Of a stretch of DNA of 64,000 bases, positions 26,036 to 35,716 are shown piece by piece. Location of the stretch: the NCBI GenBank assembly GCA_033851955.1, contig JAWSVK010000002.1, forward strand, positions 1 through 64,000, given 5' to 3'. The stretch is from Profundibacter sp033851955 (lineage in GTDB: Bacteria; Pseudomonadota; Alphaproteobacteria; Rhodobacterales; Rhodobacteraceae). Each line of letters starts with the position of its first letter. The stretch's first letter is position 1. The notes beneath the pieces are model-generated. The model had not been told where the DNA came from. It searched no databases and saw only the letters and a list, made by a program, of their open reading frames with translations. The position numbers and the translations under genes are program-made.

Positions 26036-27286
26036 ATGCGATTTTCTGGCTGGCAAGTATTGCGCCAAGGGCTGACGGGCAACAAAGGTTGGACTCCGCA
26101 ATGGCGTAACCCTGATCCCAAAACCGAATATGACATCGTTATTATTGGTGGCGGCGGACATGGGTTGTCGACGGCCTATTATCTGGCCAAAGAACATGGG
26201 CTGAAAAACATAGCTGTGTTGGAAAAGGGCTATTTGGGCGGCGGCAACGTCGGGCGAAACACCACCATTGTACGTGCCAATTATTATCTGCCGGGCAACA
26301 GCGAGTTTTACAGCCACTCCCTAAAGCTGTGGGAAAACCTCGAAAACGAGCTGAACTACAACGTGATGCTGTCCCAACGCGGTGTGATCCAGATATTCCA
26401 CTCTGACGGCCAACGCGACGCGGCGGTGCGTCGCGGAAACGCGATGATCAATCAGGGCGATGATGCAAGGCTGCTGGACCGCGACGCTTTGCGCAAAATC
26501 GTGCCTTATCTGGATTATGATAACGCCCGCTTTCCGGTCTACGGCGGTTTGCTGCACCCACGCGGCGGCACCGCGCGCCATGATGCAGTGGCTTGGGGCT
26601 ATGCCCGTGGTGCTGATCAACACGGCGTTGATTTGATCCAAAATTGCGAAGTCACCGGCATTGACGTTGAAAATGGCAAAGTGCGCGGTGTGCAAACCTC
26701 GCGCGGGGCAATCCGCGCCAAAAAGGTGGCGATGGTTGTGGCTGGGCGTTCCAGCCAAGTGGCCGCGATGGCCGGTATGCGCCTGCCCATCGAGAGCCAC
26801 GTGCTGCAGGCCTTTGTCACCGAAGGGCTGAAACCGGCAATGGACCACGTCATCAGCTTTGGCATGGGCCATTTCTATATCAGCCAATCTGACAAAGGCG
26901 GGCTGGTGTTCGGCGGCGATCTGGATTTCTACGCCTCTTATGCACAACGTGGCGGGCTGCACCGCAAGGAACAAGTGATGCAGGCGGCGATGACATTGAT
27001 GCCGATGATCGGCAAAGCCCGTGTGCTGCGCTCTTGGGGCGGCATCATGGACATGACGCCTGATGGCTCGCCGATCATCGACAAAACCCACATTGATGGG
27101 CTGTTTATCAACGCGGGCTGGTGTTACGGCGGCTTTAAGGCCGTGCCGGGATCCGGCAAATCATTCGCGCATTTGCTGGCGACTGGCAACCACGACAAGC
27201 CAGCCGCGCGGTTCCAGCTTGACCGCTTCAAATCAGGCTATTTGATGGATGAGGAGGGGACCGGTGCCCAACATAACTTACATTAG
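26036..27286 (+). CDS. soxB: Sarcosine oxidase beta subunit
   Basis: 416 residues from the ATG at 26036, with GGGGGAC upstream; this matches the usual SoxB length. The FAD motif IIGGGGHGLSTAYYLA is near residue 36-51. His-182 in RHDAVAWGYARG corresponds to the histidine that holds covalent FMN in heterotetrameric sarcosine oxidases. With SoxA, SoxD and SoxG it oxidises sarcosine to glycine and passes the methyl group to tetrahydrofolate as formaldehyde equivalent. First gene of the operon. Confidence 0.96.
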   Translation: MRFSGWQVLRQGLTGNKGWTPQWRNPDPKTEYDIVIIGGGGHGLSTAYYLAKEHGLKNIAVLEKGYLGGGNVGRNTTIVRANYYLPGNSEFYSHSLKLWENLENELNYNVMLSQRGVIQIFHSDGQRDAAVRRGNAMINQGDDARLLDRDALRKIVPYLDYDNARFPVYGGLLHPRGGTARHDAVAWGYARGADQHGVDLIQNCEVTGIDVENGKVRGVQTSRGAIRAKKVAMVVAGRSSQVAAMAGMRLPIESHVLQAFVTEGLKPAMDHVISFGMGHFYISQSDKGGLVFGGDLDFYASYAQRGGLHRKEQVMQAAMTLMPMIGKARVLRSWGGIMDMTPDGSPIIDKTHIDGLFINAGWCYGGFKAVPGSGKSFAHLLATGNHDKPAARFQLDRFKSGYLMDEEGTGAQHNLH

Positions 27287-27776
27287 ATTAGCCACATTGG
27301 TATTTTTGGCGGGTTTTTCCTTGCCGTTACAGGCGCAATCTGCCCCGCCCGAAGGCTGCTATGAACGTAACTATAGCGCAGCACATCTGGCTAAGAACCC
27401 CGATCAGATCGTGGCGCAAATTGCCGTTAAATTCGGCCAAAGGGCTGGCGAAAGGATTGCTCAAATGGCAGTTCTAACGGCCAATCAAGGCCATGTTCAG
27501 GCCAGCGGCAACGGCAATCGATTACTGGATCAGTTTCTCTTTTGCTTTGCTCCGAAAGACGGCGACAAGAACTGGACCTGCCGTGTTGAATGCGACGGCG
27601 GCGGCATGGAAATCAAACGCGCCGATGCGAACACTCTGCTTTTTCGCACGGACACGCTGTATGTCGGTGATGCAAATGAATGCGGTGGGCCGGTTAATCT
27701 GGCCGAAAAAATCAATCAAAGCGTAACGTATAAACTGACACGCGTGGCGGATGGCCAATGCGCCATTAAGGAATAA
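27264..27776 (+). CDS. Secreted hypothetical protein embedded in the sox operon
   Basis: 170 residues from GTG 27264, with AGGAGGGG about 5 nt before; an ATG at 27249 would put the ribosome site inside the gene. It overlaps the 3' end of soxB by 23 nt. A signal peptide is clear (LATLVFLAGFSLPLQAQSAP). The mature part has six Cys, including CYERN, FCFAP, CRVEC and NECGG, so disulfides are likely. No family is recognised. Its position between soxB and soxD is unusual, since the order is normally soxB-soxD. A periplasmic partner for a cytoplasmic enzyme would be odd, so a later insertion is possible. Confidence 0.7.
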   Translation: MPNITYIRLATLVFLAGFSLPLQAQSAPPEGCYERNYSAAHLAKNPDQIVAQIAVKFGQRAGERIAQMAVLTANQGHVQASGNGNRLLDQFLFCFAPKDGDKNWTCRVECDGGGMEIKRADANTLLFRTDTLYVGDANECGGPVNLAEKINQSVTYKLTRVADGQCAIKE

Positions 27777-27789
27777 GGGACGCGATACA

Positions 27790-28056
27790 ATGCGGATCAA
27801 ATGCCCCCTTTGCGGGGAGCGCGACAGGCGCGAGTTTTTCTATAAAGGTGATGCGATTGCCTTAGAGCGCCCTGACGCGGATGCACCCGCGTCTGCTTGG
27901 GACGACTACCTGCACAACCGCGACAATATCGCCGGCATGACCCGCGATCTGTGGCACCACGAGGCGGGCTGCAGCGCGTGGCTGGTGGTGACGCGCAGCA
28001 CCATCACCCACGAGATTTTGGCCACGCGTTTGGCTAGCGACGAGGTGAGCGCATGA
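27790..28056 (+). CDS. soxD: Sarcosine oxidase delta subunit
   Basis: 88 residues from the ATG at 27790 (MRIKCPLCGERDRREF). The N-terminal Cys pair (CPLC) with later His/Cys is the family's zinc site. Small size and position before soxA confirm it. It stabilises the heterotetramer. It overlaps soxA by ATGA. Confidence 0.95.
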   Translation: MRIKCPLCGERDRREFFYKGDAIALERPDADAPASAWDDYLHNRDNIAGMTRDLWHHEAGCSAWLVVTRSTITHEILATRLASDEVSA

Positions 28057-30989
28057 GAGTTGACGGTAAAGGCCTGATCGACCGGAGCACTTCGGTGCCG
28101 TTTTCCTTTGATGGGCAAAACTACAGCGGCCATGCAGGCGACACATTGGCCTCCGCCTTGTTGGCAAACGGTGTGCGACTGGTCGGGCGCTCGTTCAAAT
28201 ACCACAGGCCACGCGGTTTTTTGACCGCAGGCTCAGAGGAGCCGAACGGGTTGGTGACCACGGGGCAGGGCGCCGCCACGACACCAAACATCCGTGCCAC
28301 CACGCAAGAGTTGTTTGCAGGGCTGCAAGCGCAAAGCCAAAACCGCTACCCGTCGCTGAACTTCGATTTGATGGTAGTGAATGACGCCTTCGCACAGTTC
28401 CTGTCTGCCGGGTTTTACTACAAAACCTTCATGTGGCCCAAATCATTCTGGGAGCGGGTTTACGAGCCGATCATCCGCCGCGCCGCCGGATTGGGCACAC
28501 TTTCTGGCCTGCCTGATACAGCCAAATACGACCAAGCCACTGCCCATTGCGATCTGCTGGTCATCGGCGCCGGGCCCGCGGGCCTGATCGCAGCACTCAC
28601 AGCCGCACGGGCTGGGGCGGATGTGATCTTGGCCAATGAAGATGCGCGCATGGGCGGGCGTTTGTTGGCCGAAACCGAACCATTGGACGGGGAACCAGCC
28701 CATATTTGGGTGGACCGTGTGGTGGCCGAGTTGGCCGCGATGGACAATGTGCGCCTGATGCATCGCACCACGGTGACGGGCGTTTATGACACCGGCACTT
28801 ACGGCGCGCTCGAGCGGGTCTCAAATCATTTGGCCAGCCCGAAAACCGGCGCAGCGCTGGAAACATTCTGGCAGATCGTGGCCAAGCAATCCGTGCTGGC
28901 AGCAGGCGCTATCGAGCGCCCCGTGACATTCCCGATGAATGATCGGCCCGGCGTGATGATGGCCAGCGGCGTGCGAGCCTACCTAAACCGTTGGGGCGTG
29001 GCCGCAGGCCAAAAGGTGGCGGTGTTTGGCAACAACAATGACGCTCACCGTACGGCGCTGGATTTGCAAGCCGCAGGTGTCGAAGTGGTCGCCCTGATCG
29101 ACAGCCGCGCAGACGCAGATGTCTCAGGCGATTTTCCAACCTACACGGGCGCGCAGGTGGTGGATACCAAAGGGCGCAAATCCTTACGCGAAATACATCT
29201 GCAAACTGCACAAGGCATTGAAAAAATCGAGGCAGATTGCCTGGCGATGTCAGGCGGTTGGAATCCGACAGTGCATCTCAGCTGTCATTTGGGTGGACGG
29301 CCTATTTGGAATGACAAAATCCACGGCTTTGTGCCTGACCCAAAGAACTGCGCGGGCTTGCATGTCGCAGGAGCGGCTGCGGGTGTGTTCAACACCAAAG
29401 GCGCACTAAAGTCCGGCGTGTTTCGGGCCAAAGAGGCGCTGAAAGCCCTTGGCCTAAAGGGGCGAGCGGTGTCATTGCCAATCACGGCAGATGATGAATA
29501 TGCGATGTCGCCGCTGTGGTCCGTTAAGGGCAATGGCGGCCGCGCGTGGTTGGATTTTGCCAATGACGTAACGCTCAAGGACGTAGAATTGGCGGCACGC
29601 GAAAACATGACCTCGGTCGAGCATATGAAGCGCTACACCACCCAAGGCATGGCACCGGATCAAGGTAAAAATTCCAACATTGGCGCACTTGTGGCCTTGG
29701 CTGATGCAACGGGACGCGGCATCGCCGAAACCGGCACGACGACGTTCCGCCCGCCCTATGTCCCTGTGTCAATTGCCGCAATGGGAGCAGCTGGGCTGGG
29801 CAAAGGGTTTATGCCCGAACGGCTGACCACGTCACATGCGGCGACCAAGGCCATGCAGGCCCCGATGATCGAGGCGGGCTTGTGGTATCGCCCATCGTAT
29901 TTTCCGCAAGCTGGCGAGACCACATGGCGTCAGTCCTGTGATCGAGAGGTCAACATGGTGCGCGATGCGGTCGGCATTTGTGATGTCTCGACGCTGGGTA
30001 AAATCGATGTGCAGGGGCCGGATGCGGCAAAGTTTTTGGATTTTATCTATAGTAATATGATGTCGACGCTCAAGGTCGGGCGCGTGCGCTATGGGCTGAT
30101 GTTGCGTGAAGACGGGATCGTGATGGATGACGGCACTTGCGCCCGTCTGGCGGCCAACCACTATGTGGTGACGACCACCACGGCCGCCGCTGGCCAAGTG
30201 ATGCAGCATATGGAATTTGTGCTGCAAGCGTTACATCCGGAGTGGGATGTGCGGATTGCCTCGGTGACCGAGCAATGGGCGCAGTTTGCTGTCGCAGGCC
30301 CGAAAGCGCGTGAACTGATTAATGCGGTTGTGAGAACCCCCGTTGGGAACGACAGTTTTCCGTTCATGGGCTGTGGCCCAGTCAAAATCGGCGCGGTTGA
30401 CGCGCGGCTGTTTCGGATATCGTTCTCGGGCGAACACGCCTATGAAATCGCGGTGCCTGCGCGGTTTGGAACGTCGATGTTTGACGCGTTGTTGGCGCTG
30501 GCCAAGGGCATGGACGGCGGCGCCTATGGCATGGAAGCGCTGAACGTTTTGCGGATCGAAAAGGGCTTTATCACCCACGCGGAAATCCACGGGCGGGTGA
30601 CGGCGTTTGATATTGGCATGGGGCGCATGGTGTCGGCGAAAAAGGACTGCATTGGCAAGGCGTTATCAACGCGGGAGGGGCTGACGGGGCCTGCGCGCGC
30701 GCAATTGGTGGGGTTGAAACCTGTTGGGGTTGGCAAAATGCTGACGGCAGGGGCGCATTTGTTTGCCAAGGATGCCGAGCCTGTCAGCGAAAACGATCAA
30801 GGTGAGGTGACAAGCGTTTGCTTTTCGCCGACGTTGGGCACCCCATTGGCGCTGGCTCTGTTGAAAAATGGACGGGAACGTCACGGCGAGGTGATCCGCA
30901 TGGTGGACCATCTGCGTAAAGTCGAGACGCTTTGCGAGGTGTGTGATCCGGTGTTTTTTGATCCAGAAGGAGGCCGTGTCCGTGGTTGA
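28053..30989 (+). CDS. soxA: Sarcosine oxidase alpha subunit
   Basis: 978 residues. The N-terminal part has a 2Fe-2S-fold-like module (SFDGQNYSGHAGDTLASALLA), a nucleotide-binding Rossmann domain (LLVIGAGPAGLIAALTAARAG, about residue 170) and a second dinucleotide motif (VAVFGNNNDAHRTAL). The C-terminal third is a folate-binding aminomethyltransferase (GCV_T) domain beginning near YRPSYFPQ. This is the standard SoxA build: NAD site plus tetrahydrofolate site. Overlaps soxG by GTG start. Confidence 0.96.
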   Translation: MRVDGKGLIDRSTSVPFSFDGQNYSGHAGDTLASALLANGVRLVGRSFKYHRPRGFLTAGSEEPNGLVTTGQGAATTPNIRATTQELFAGLQAQSQNRYPSLNFDLMVVNDAFAQFLSAGFYYKTFMWPKSFWERVYEPIIRRAAGLGTLSGLPDTAKYDQATAHCDLLVIGAGPAGLIAALTAARAGADVILANEDARMGGRLLAETEPLDGEPAHIWVDRVVAELAAMDNVRLMHRTTVTGVYDTGTYGALERVSNHLASPKTGAALETFWQIVAKQSVLAAGAIERPVTFPMNDRPGVMMASGVRAYLNRWGVAAGQKVAVFGNNNDAHRTALDLQAAGVEVVALIDSRADADVSGDFPTYTGAQVVDTKGRKSLREIHLQTAQGIEKIEADCLAMSGGWNPTVHLSCHLGGRPIWNDKIHGFVPDPKNCAGLHVAGAAAGVFNTKGALKSGVFRAKEALKALGLKGRAVSLPITADDEYAMSPLWSVKGNGGRAWLDFANDVTLKDVELAARENMTSVEHMKRYTTQGMAPDQGKNSNIGALVALADATGRGIAETGTTTFRPPYVPVSIAAMGAAGLGKGFMPERLTTSHAATKAMQAPMIEAGLWYRPSYFPQAGETTWRQSCDREVNMVRDAVGICDVSTLGKIDVQGPDAAKFLDFIYSNMMSTLKVGRVRYGLMLREDGIVMDDGTCARLAANHYVVTTTTAAAGQVMQHMEFVLQALHPEWDVRIASVTEQWAQFAVAGPKARELINAVVRTPVGNDSFPFMGCGPVKIGAVDARLFRISFSGEHAYEIAVPARFGTSMFDALLALAKGMDGGAYGMEALNVLRIEKGFITHAEIHGRVTAFDIGMGRMVSAKKDCIGKALSTREGLTGPARAQLVGLKPVGVGKMLTAGAHLFAKDAEPVSENDQGEVTSVCFSPTLGTPLALALLKNGRERHGEVIRMVDHLRKVETLCEVCDPVFFDPEGGRVRG

Positions 30990-31524
30990 TTTAAAGGCGA
31001 ATACTCCGTGTGAAGGCTTGTCTGTTGTGCGTGGGACCTGCTCGCTGAGCACGGTGCCGTTCAACACGGTGACCTTGATTTCCCCATATAAAGGCAAGGA
31101 AAAACAACTGAGCGAGGCCTTATTCAAGGCACATGGTATGCGTTTGGCGGCCCCGAACCGCAGCACTGGAAAAGCGGTTGCGAGATGTGTTTGGTTTGGC
31201 CATGGGCAAGTCGTGTTGATTGGGCCAAAGCCCGACAAGGCGCTGGCCAAGTTCGCGGCAATCGTGGACCAATCTGACAGTTGGGTCACTCTGCGTCTGC
31301 AAGGTGGCGGGGCGGTGGATGCGCTGGCTCGGCTGACCTCAATTGATCTGCGTGCGGCCGTGTTTAAACGCGGTCACACGGCGCGCAGTGAATTGCGCCA
31401 TATGATGGTGTCGATCACCCGTGTTGGCGCGGATGCCTTTGAAATCATGGCGTTTCGATCGATGGCAGCGACACTGGCGCATGATCTGCAAGAGGCGATG
31501 GACTCAGTGGCCGCACGGGGTTGA
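30976..31524 (+). CDS. soxG: Sarcosine oxidase gamma subunit
   Basis: 182 residues starting at GTG 30976 inside the end of soxA, chosen because AGAAGGAGG is 3-11 nt upstream. The C-terminal region DSWVTLRLQGGGAVDALARL resembles the GCV_T-like gamma subunit. Last of the sox operon; none of the usual folate genes (folD, purU, glyA) follow here, as dnaG comes next. Confidence 0.92.
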   Translation: MSVVDLKANTPCEGLSVVRGTCSLSTVPFNTVTLISPYKGKEKQLSEALFKAHGMRLAAPNRSTGKAVARCVWFGHGQVVLIGPKPDKALAKFAAIVDQSDSWVTLRLQGGGAVDALARLTSIDLRAAVFKRGHTARSELRHMMVSITRVGADAFEIMAFRSMAATLAHDLQEAMDSVAARG

Positions 31525-31675
31525 ATTGCAAGTTCTGAAGCTCATATGCAGTGTACATGATCCTTTTTCGCGCTGTGGAAAAGAGTTTTGCCTGCGGCGC
31601 GGATATTTTTAGAACAAAAATGAGACCGCGCTTGCACCCTTGCGGCGGGGTTTCGGATGCGAGATAAATGCTCCT

Positions 31676-33628
31676 ATGAGTCTGCCACCTGGTTTCTTGG
31701 AAGAATTGCGCACCCGCATCAGCCTGACTGATGTTGTCGGGCGCAAAGTCATGTGGGACACGCGCAAATCCAATCAGGGCAAGGGCGACATGTGGGCACC
31801 CTGTCCGTTCCATCAGGAAAAGACCGCCAGTTTCCATGTCGATGACCGCAAAGGGTTCTATTACTGCTTTGGTTGCCACGCCAAGGGCGACGCGATTTCC
31901 TTTGTGCGTGAAACTGAAAACGTAGGTTTTATGGAAGCGGTCGAGATTATCGCACGCGAGGCTGGCATGCCGGTGCCAAAACGCGACCCCGCCGCCCAAG
32001 CCAAATCAGATCGCCGCACTCAGCTGGCCGAAGTGATGGAGCAGGCGGTGCAGTTCTTTCGGTTACAGCTGAAAACCGCAAATGCAGCCCAAGCCCGCGA
32101 GTATTTAGTGGGGCGTGGTTTGTCTGAGGCTGCGCAAGATCGCTGGGAAATCGGCTTTGCGCCCAACAGCCGCCAAGGCGTATTCGCGCATTTGACCGGC
32201 AAGGGCATTGATGCCGAGTTGGTGATCGATGCCGGATTGTCGGCACGACCAGACGATGGGCGTGATCCTTATGACCGTTTTCGTGACCGGATTATTTTCC
32301 CCATTCGCGATGCCCGTGGTCGCGCAATTGCGCTAGGGGGCCGTGCGATGGACCCGAATGCGCGGGCCAAATATTTGAATTCGCCCGAGACCGAGCTATT
32401 TGATAAAGGTCGTAGCCTTTATAATCTTGGTCCTGCGCGCGAAGCGGCGGGTAAGGGCGCACCACTGGTTGTGGCCGAAGGTTATATGGACGTGATTGCC
32501 TTGGTTGAGGCCGGATTTACGTCCTGCGTCGCGCCACTTGGCACCGCCATCACCGAGAGCCAATTGCAGATGATGTGGCGGGTGTCGCCCGAACCACTGA
32601 TCGCGCTGGATGGCGATCGTGCTGGCCTACAAGCTGCGATGCGACTGATCGATTTGGCCCTGCCACAGCTTGAGGCGGGGCAGTCGCTGCGCTTTGCCTT
32701 GATGCCAGAGGGGCAAGACCCTGATGACGTGCTGAAATCGCAGGGACGTGCGACAATGCAGGGTTTTTTGGACAATGCCCTACCGATGGTGCAGCTGTTG
32801 TGGCAGCGCGAAACTGAGGGCGGCGTCTATGACAGCCCAGAGCGCAAAGCCGCGCTGGATAAGAACCTGCGCGCGGCAATTTCAACCATCAAAGACGCGT
32901 CCATCCGTGGCCATTATGGCGAAGCCATCAAACAAATGCGTTGGGAGCTTTTTTCGCCCCGTCGCAACAGCCCGCAAAAAGAGCCATGGAAAAAAGGGGC
33001 GTGGAAAGACAAACCAGCCGTCAGCAAGGGCGTTGCGAAATCATCGCTTTTGGGCAATGCGGGGCGGGGAGCAGAAGAGCACCTGCGCGAGGCCGTGATC
33101 TTGGCGACCTTGGTGATGAACCCAAAGATTTTGGTCGACTTTGAGAGCGCCTTGGAGCGGATGGATTTTGGCAGCTATGAACACCGCTTGGTGCGCGACT
33201 GCATTTTGCGCATTGGCTCCACCGACGATCTAAGAGAGCGGGTCGAGATGACGGCGGGCGCTGAATTGGCGTCAGTGTTGGCCCCGCGCCATGTGCAAAT
33301 TTCTCCAGCCGTGCGCGCGCCTGGGAATGCGAAAATCGCGGCAATGTGTGTGGCAGAAGAGCTGGCCAAATTGGATGCCAGGCGCGGGGTGTTGCGCGAG
33401 ATTGACGACGCGATGGAAGACATCGACGGGCTGGTGGATGAGGGGCTGACATGGCGCCTGAGCCAAGCCGCCGAAGCACTCAATCGGGCTGAGCGCAGCG
33501 AGAGCAAAGACGCCGCAGTGTTCGACACCGCCCCCAACGGCGCGCAGTTGGACCGTAGCGAAAGGGACGCATTGGCCCGCCTGATGGGCCAAATCGAACA
33601 AAAGAATGACGATCAAAGCAAAAAGTGA
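31676..33628 (+). CDS. dnaG: DNA primase
   Basis: 650 residues. The zinc ribbon is C43-H46-C64-C67 (CPFH, CFGC). The TOPRIM core includes VVAEGYMDVIAL and ALDGDRAGLQA. The C-terminal DnaB-binding helices follow. It makes RNA primers at the fork. It lies 151 bp after soxG and 121 bp before rpoD, the common dnaG-rpoD order of alphaproteobacteria. The ATG at 31676 is preferred, since upstream residues do not fit the family. Confidence 0.97.
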   Translation: MSLPPGFLEELRTRISLTDVVGRKVMWDTRKSNQGKGDMWAPCPFHQEKTASFHVDDRKGFYYCFGCHAKGDAISFVRETENVGFMEAVEIIAREAGMPVPKRDPAAQAKSDRRTQLAEVMEQAVQFFRLQLKTANAAQAREYLVGRGLSEAAQDRWEIGFAPNSRQGVFAHLTGKGIDAELVIDAGLSARPDDGRDPYDRFRDRIIFPIRDARGRAIALGGRAMDPNARAKYLNSPETELFDKGRSLYNLGPAREAAGKGAPLVVAEGYMDVIALVEAGFTSCVAPLGTAITESQLQMMWRVSPEPLIALDGDRAGLQAAMRLIDLALPQLEAGQSLRFALMPEGQDPDDVLKSQGRATMQGFLDNALPMVQLLWQRETEGGVYDSPERKAALDKNLRAAISTIKDASIRGHYGEAIKQMRWELFSPRRNSPQKEPWKKGAWKDKPAVSKGVAKSSLLGNAGRGAEEHLREAVILATLVMNPKILVDFESALERMDFGSYEHRLVRDCILRIGSTDDLRERVEMTAGAELASVLAPRHVQISPAVRAPGNAKIAAMCVAEELAKLDARRGVLREIDDAMEDIDGLVDEGLTWRLSQAAEALNRAERSESKDAAVFDTAPNGAQLDRSERDALARLMGQIEQKNDDQSKK

Positions 33629-33672
33629 ACGCTTTGGTGAGGAATAGGTAAAGAAATCAGGGTAAACGTATT

Positions 33673-33723
33673 GCGAATCAGTGATTCGCAGTGTTGATTC
33701 GTTTTAGCACTTCGATTCGAATC
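33673..33723. promoter_or_regulatory. Cluster of GATTCG repeats and palindromes before rpoD
   Basis: GCGAATCA-G-TGATTCGC (33673-33689) is a perfect inverted repeat, TTGATTCG follows, and GATTCGAATC (33714-33723) is a perfect palindrome. Five GATTCG/CGAATC words lie within 51 bp, ending 26 bp before the rpoD ATG. An operator or promoter of rpoD is the simplest reading. Confidence 0.5.
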
Positions 33724-33749
33724 ACCCGCATCCGAAAGGACCTCGTTAA

Positions 33750-35705
33750 ATGGCCGCTAAAGACACCGACGACAAAGACGATATCGCCGACACTGGACAA
33801 GCCGCTGTCAAGAAGATGATCGCCGAAGGGCGTGAGCGGGGCTATATCACCTACGATCAGTTGAACAAAGTTTTGCCGCCTGAGCAGGTGAGCAGCGAGC
33901 AGATCGAAGACGTGATGTCGATGCTGTCGGAAATGGGCATCAACATCATCGAGGATGACGAAGAAGAAGACAAAGGCCCAACCGATCTGGCCACCACTTC
34001 GGGCACCCAAGAAATTGCGCTGACCGTCACCGGTGGCGAAAAGTTGGACCGCACCGATGATCCGGTTCGGATGTACCTGCGCGAAATGGGCAGTGTCGAG
34101 TTGCTCAGCCGTGAAGGCGAAATCGCGATTGCCAAGCGCATCGAGGCTGGCCGCAACACGATGATTTTGGGGCTCTGTGAGAGCCCGCTGACGTTCAATG
34201 CGATCACCATTTGGCGTGACGAGCTGTTGACCGAAGAAATTTTGCTGCGCGATGTGATCGATCTGGAGACCACATTCGGCAACACAATGGGCGAAGAAGA
34301 AGAGGAAGAGCCCGTTGTTGCGCCAACCGCAGACGGCGAAACTGACGACAAGAAAGAGGCGGCACAAGAGCTGGACGCCGATGGCAATCCGATTGCCCAA
34401 GACGACGATGATGACGACGAAGAAGAACAAGCCAACCTGTCATTGGCCGCGATGGAGGCAGCGCTTAAGCCTCGGGTTTTGGAAACGCTTGACCTGATCG
34501 CGCGCGACTATGCGCTGTTGTCAGAGATGCAGGACACGAGGATTTCGGCGACCCTGAACGAGGACGAAAGTTTCAGCAAAAAGGCCGAGACCAAGTACCA
34601 GAAATTGCGCACTGAAATCGTTGTTTTGGTGAACGAATTGCATCTGCATAACAATCGGATCGAAGCGCTGATTGACCAACTTTATGGTGTGAACCGCAAG
34701 ATTATGTCGATCGACAGCAATATGGTGAAATTGGCCGACCAAGCGCGGATCAACCGCCGCGAGTTTATCGAGGCCTACCGCGATCACGAACTTGACCCGA
34801 TGTGGATGGAGCAAATGGCCGAGAAATCTGGCCGCGGCTGGCAGGCCTTGTTTGAACGCTCGACCCCGAAAATCGAAGAGCTGCGAGGCGAGATGGCGCA
34901 AGTGGGGCAGTATATCGGGCTGGATATTTCCGAATTCCGCCGCATCGTGCAGCAGGTACAAAAGGGCGAAAAAGAAGCCCGCCAAGCCAAGAAGGAAATG
35001 GTCGAGGCCAACCTGCGTTTGGTGATCTCGATTGCGAAAAAATACACCAACCGTGGCCTGCAATTCCTTGATTTAATTCAAGAAGGTAACATCGGCCTGA
35101 TGAAGGCGGTGGATAAATTCGAATACCGTCGCGGTTATAAATTCTCGACTTACGCGACATGGTGGATCCGTCAGGCGATCACGCGCTCGATCGCCGATCA
35201 GGCCCGCACCATCCGTATTCCGGTGCATATGATCGAAACGATTAACAAATTGGTTCGGACTGGCCGCCAGATGCTGCATGAAATTGGTCGCGAACCAACG
35301 CCAGAAGAATTGGCCGAGAAGCTGAAAATGCCGCTTGAGAAAGTGCGCAAGGTGATGAAGATCGCCAAAGAGCCGATTTCGCTGGAAACCCCGATTGGCG
35401 ATGAAGAAGACAGCCAGTTGGGTGACTTCATCGAGGATAAAAACGCGGTTCTGCCGCTGGATTCCGCCATTCAGGAAAACCTGAAGGAAACCACCACGCG
35501 GGTTCTGTCGTCTCTGACACCACGCGAGGAACGTGTCCTGCGGATGCGGTTTGGCATCGGCATGAACACCGACCACACGCTCGAAGAAGTTGGCCAACAG
35601 TTCTCGGTGACACGCGAGCGTATTCGTCAGATCGAGGCCAAGGCGTTGCGGAAATTGAAGCACCCAAGTCGAAGCCGCAAGTTGCGGAGCTTCTTGGATC
35701 AGTAG
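33750..35705 (+). CDS. rpoD: RNA polymerase primary sigma factor (sigma-70)
   Basis: 651 residues. Region 1.1 and an acidic Glu/Asp-rich insert (DDDDDEEEQANL) precede the core. Region 2 contains ISIAKKYTNRGLQFLDLIQE and FSTYATWWIRQAI; region 4.2 has TLEEVGQQFSVTRERIRQIE. It directs most promoters. It follows dnaG, and the next gene starts 11 bp after its stop. Confidence 0.98.
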   Translation: MAAKDTDDKDDIADTGQAAVKKMIAEGRERGYITYDQLNKVLPPEQVSSEQIEDVMSMLSEMGINIIEDDEEEDKGPTDLATTSGTQEIALTVTGGEKLDRTDDPVRMYLREMGSVELLSREGEIAIAKRIEAGRNTMILGLCESPLTFNAITIWRDELLTEEILLRDVIDLETTFGNTMGEEEEEEPVVAPTADGETDDKKEAAQELDADGNPIAQDDDDDDEEEQANLSLAAMEAALKPRVLETLDLIARDYALLSEMQDTRISATLNEDESFSKKAETKYQKLRTEIVVLVNELHLHNNRIEALIDQLYGVNRKIMSIDSNMVKLADQARINRREFIEAYRDHELDPMWMEQMAEKSGRGWQALFERSTPKIEELRGEMAQVGQYIGLDISEFRRIVQQVQKGEKEARQAKKEMVEANLRLVISIAKKYTNRGLQFLDLIQEGNIGLMKAVDKFEYRRGYKFSTYATWWIRQAITRSIADQARTIRIPVHMIETINKLVRTGRQMLHEIGREPTPEELAEKLKMPLEKVRKVMKIAKEPISLETPIGDEEDSQLGDFIEDKNAVLPLDSAIQENLKETTTRVLSSLTPREERVLRMRFGIGMNTDHTLEEVGQQFSVTRERIRQIEAKALRKLKHPSRSRKLRSFLDQ

Positions 35706-35716
35706 GGTCGTCAATA

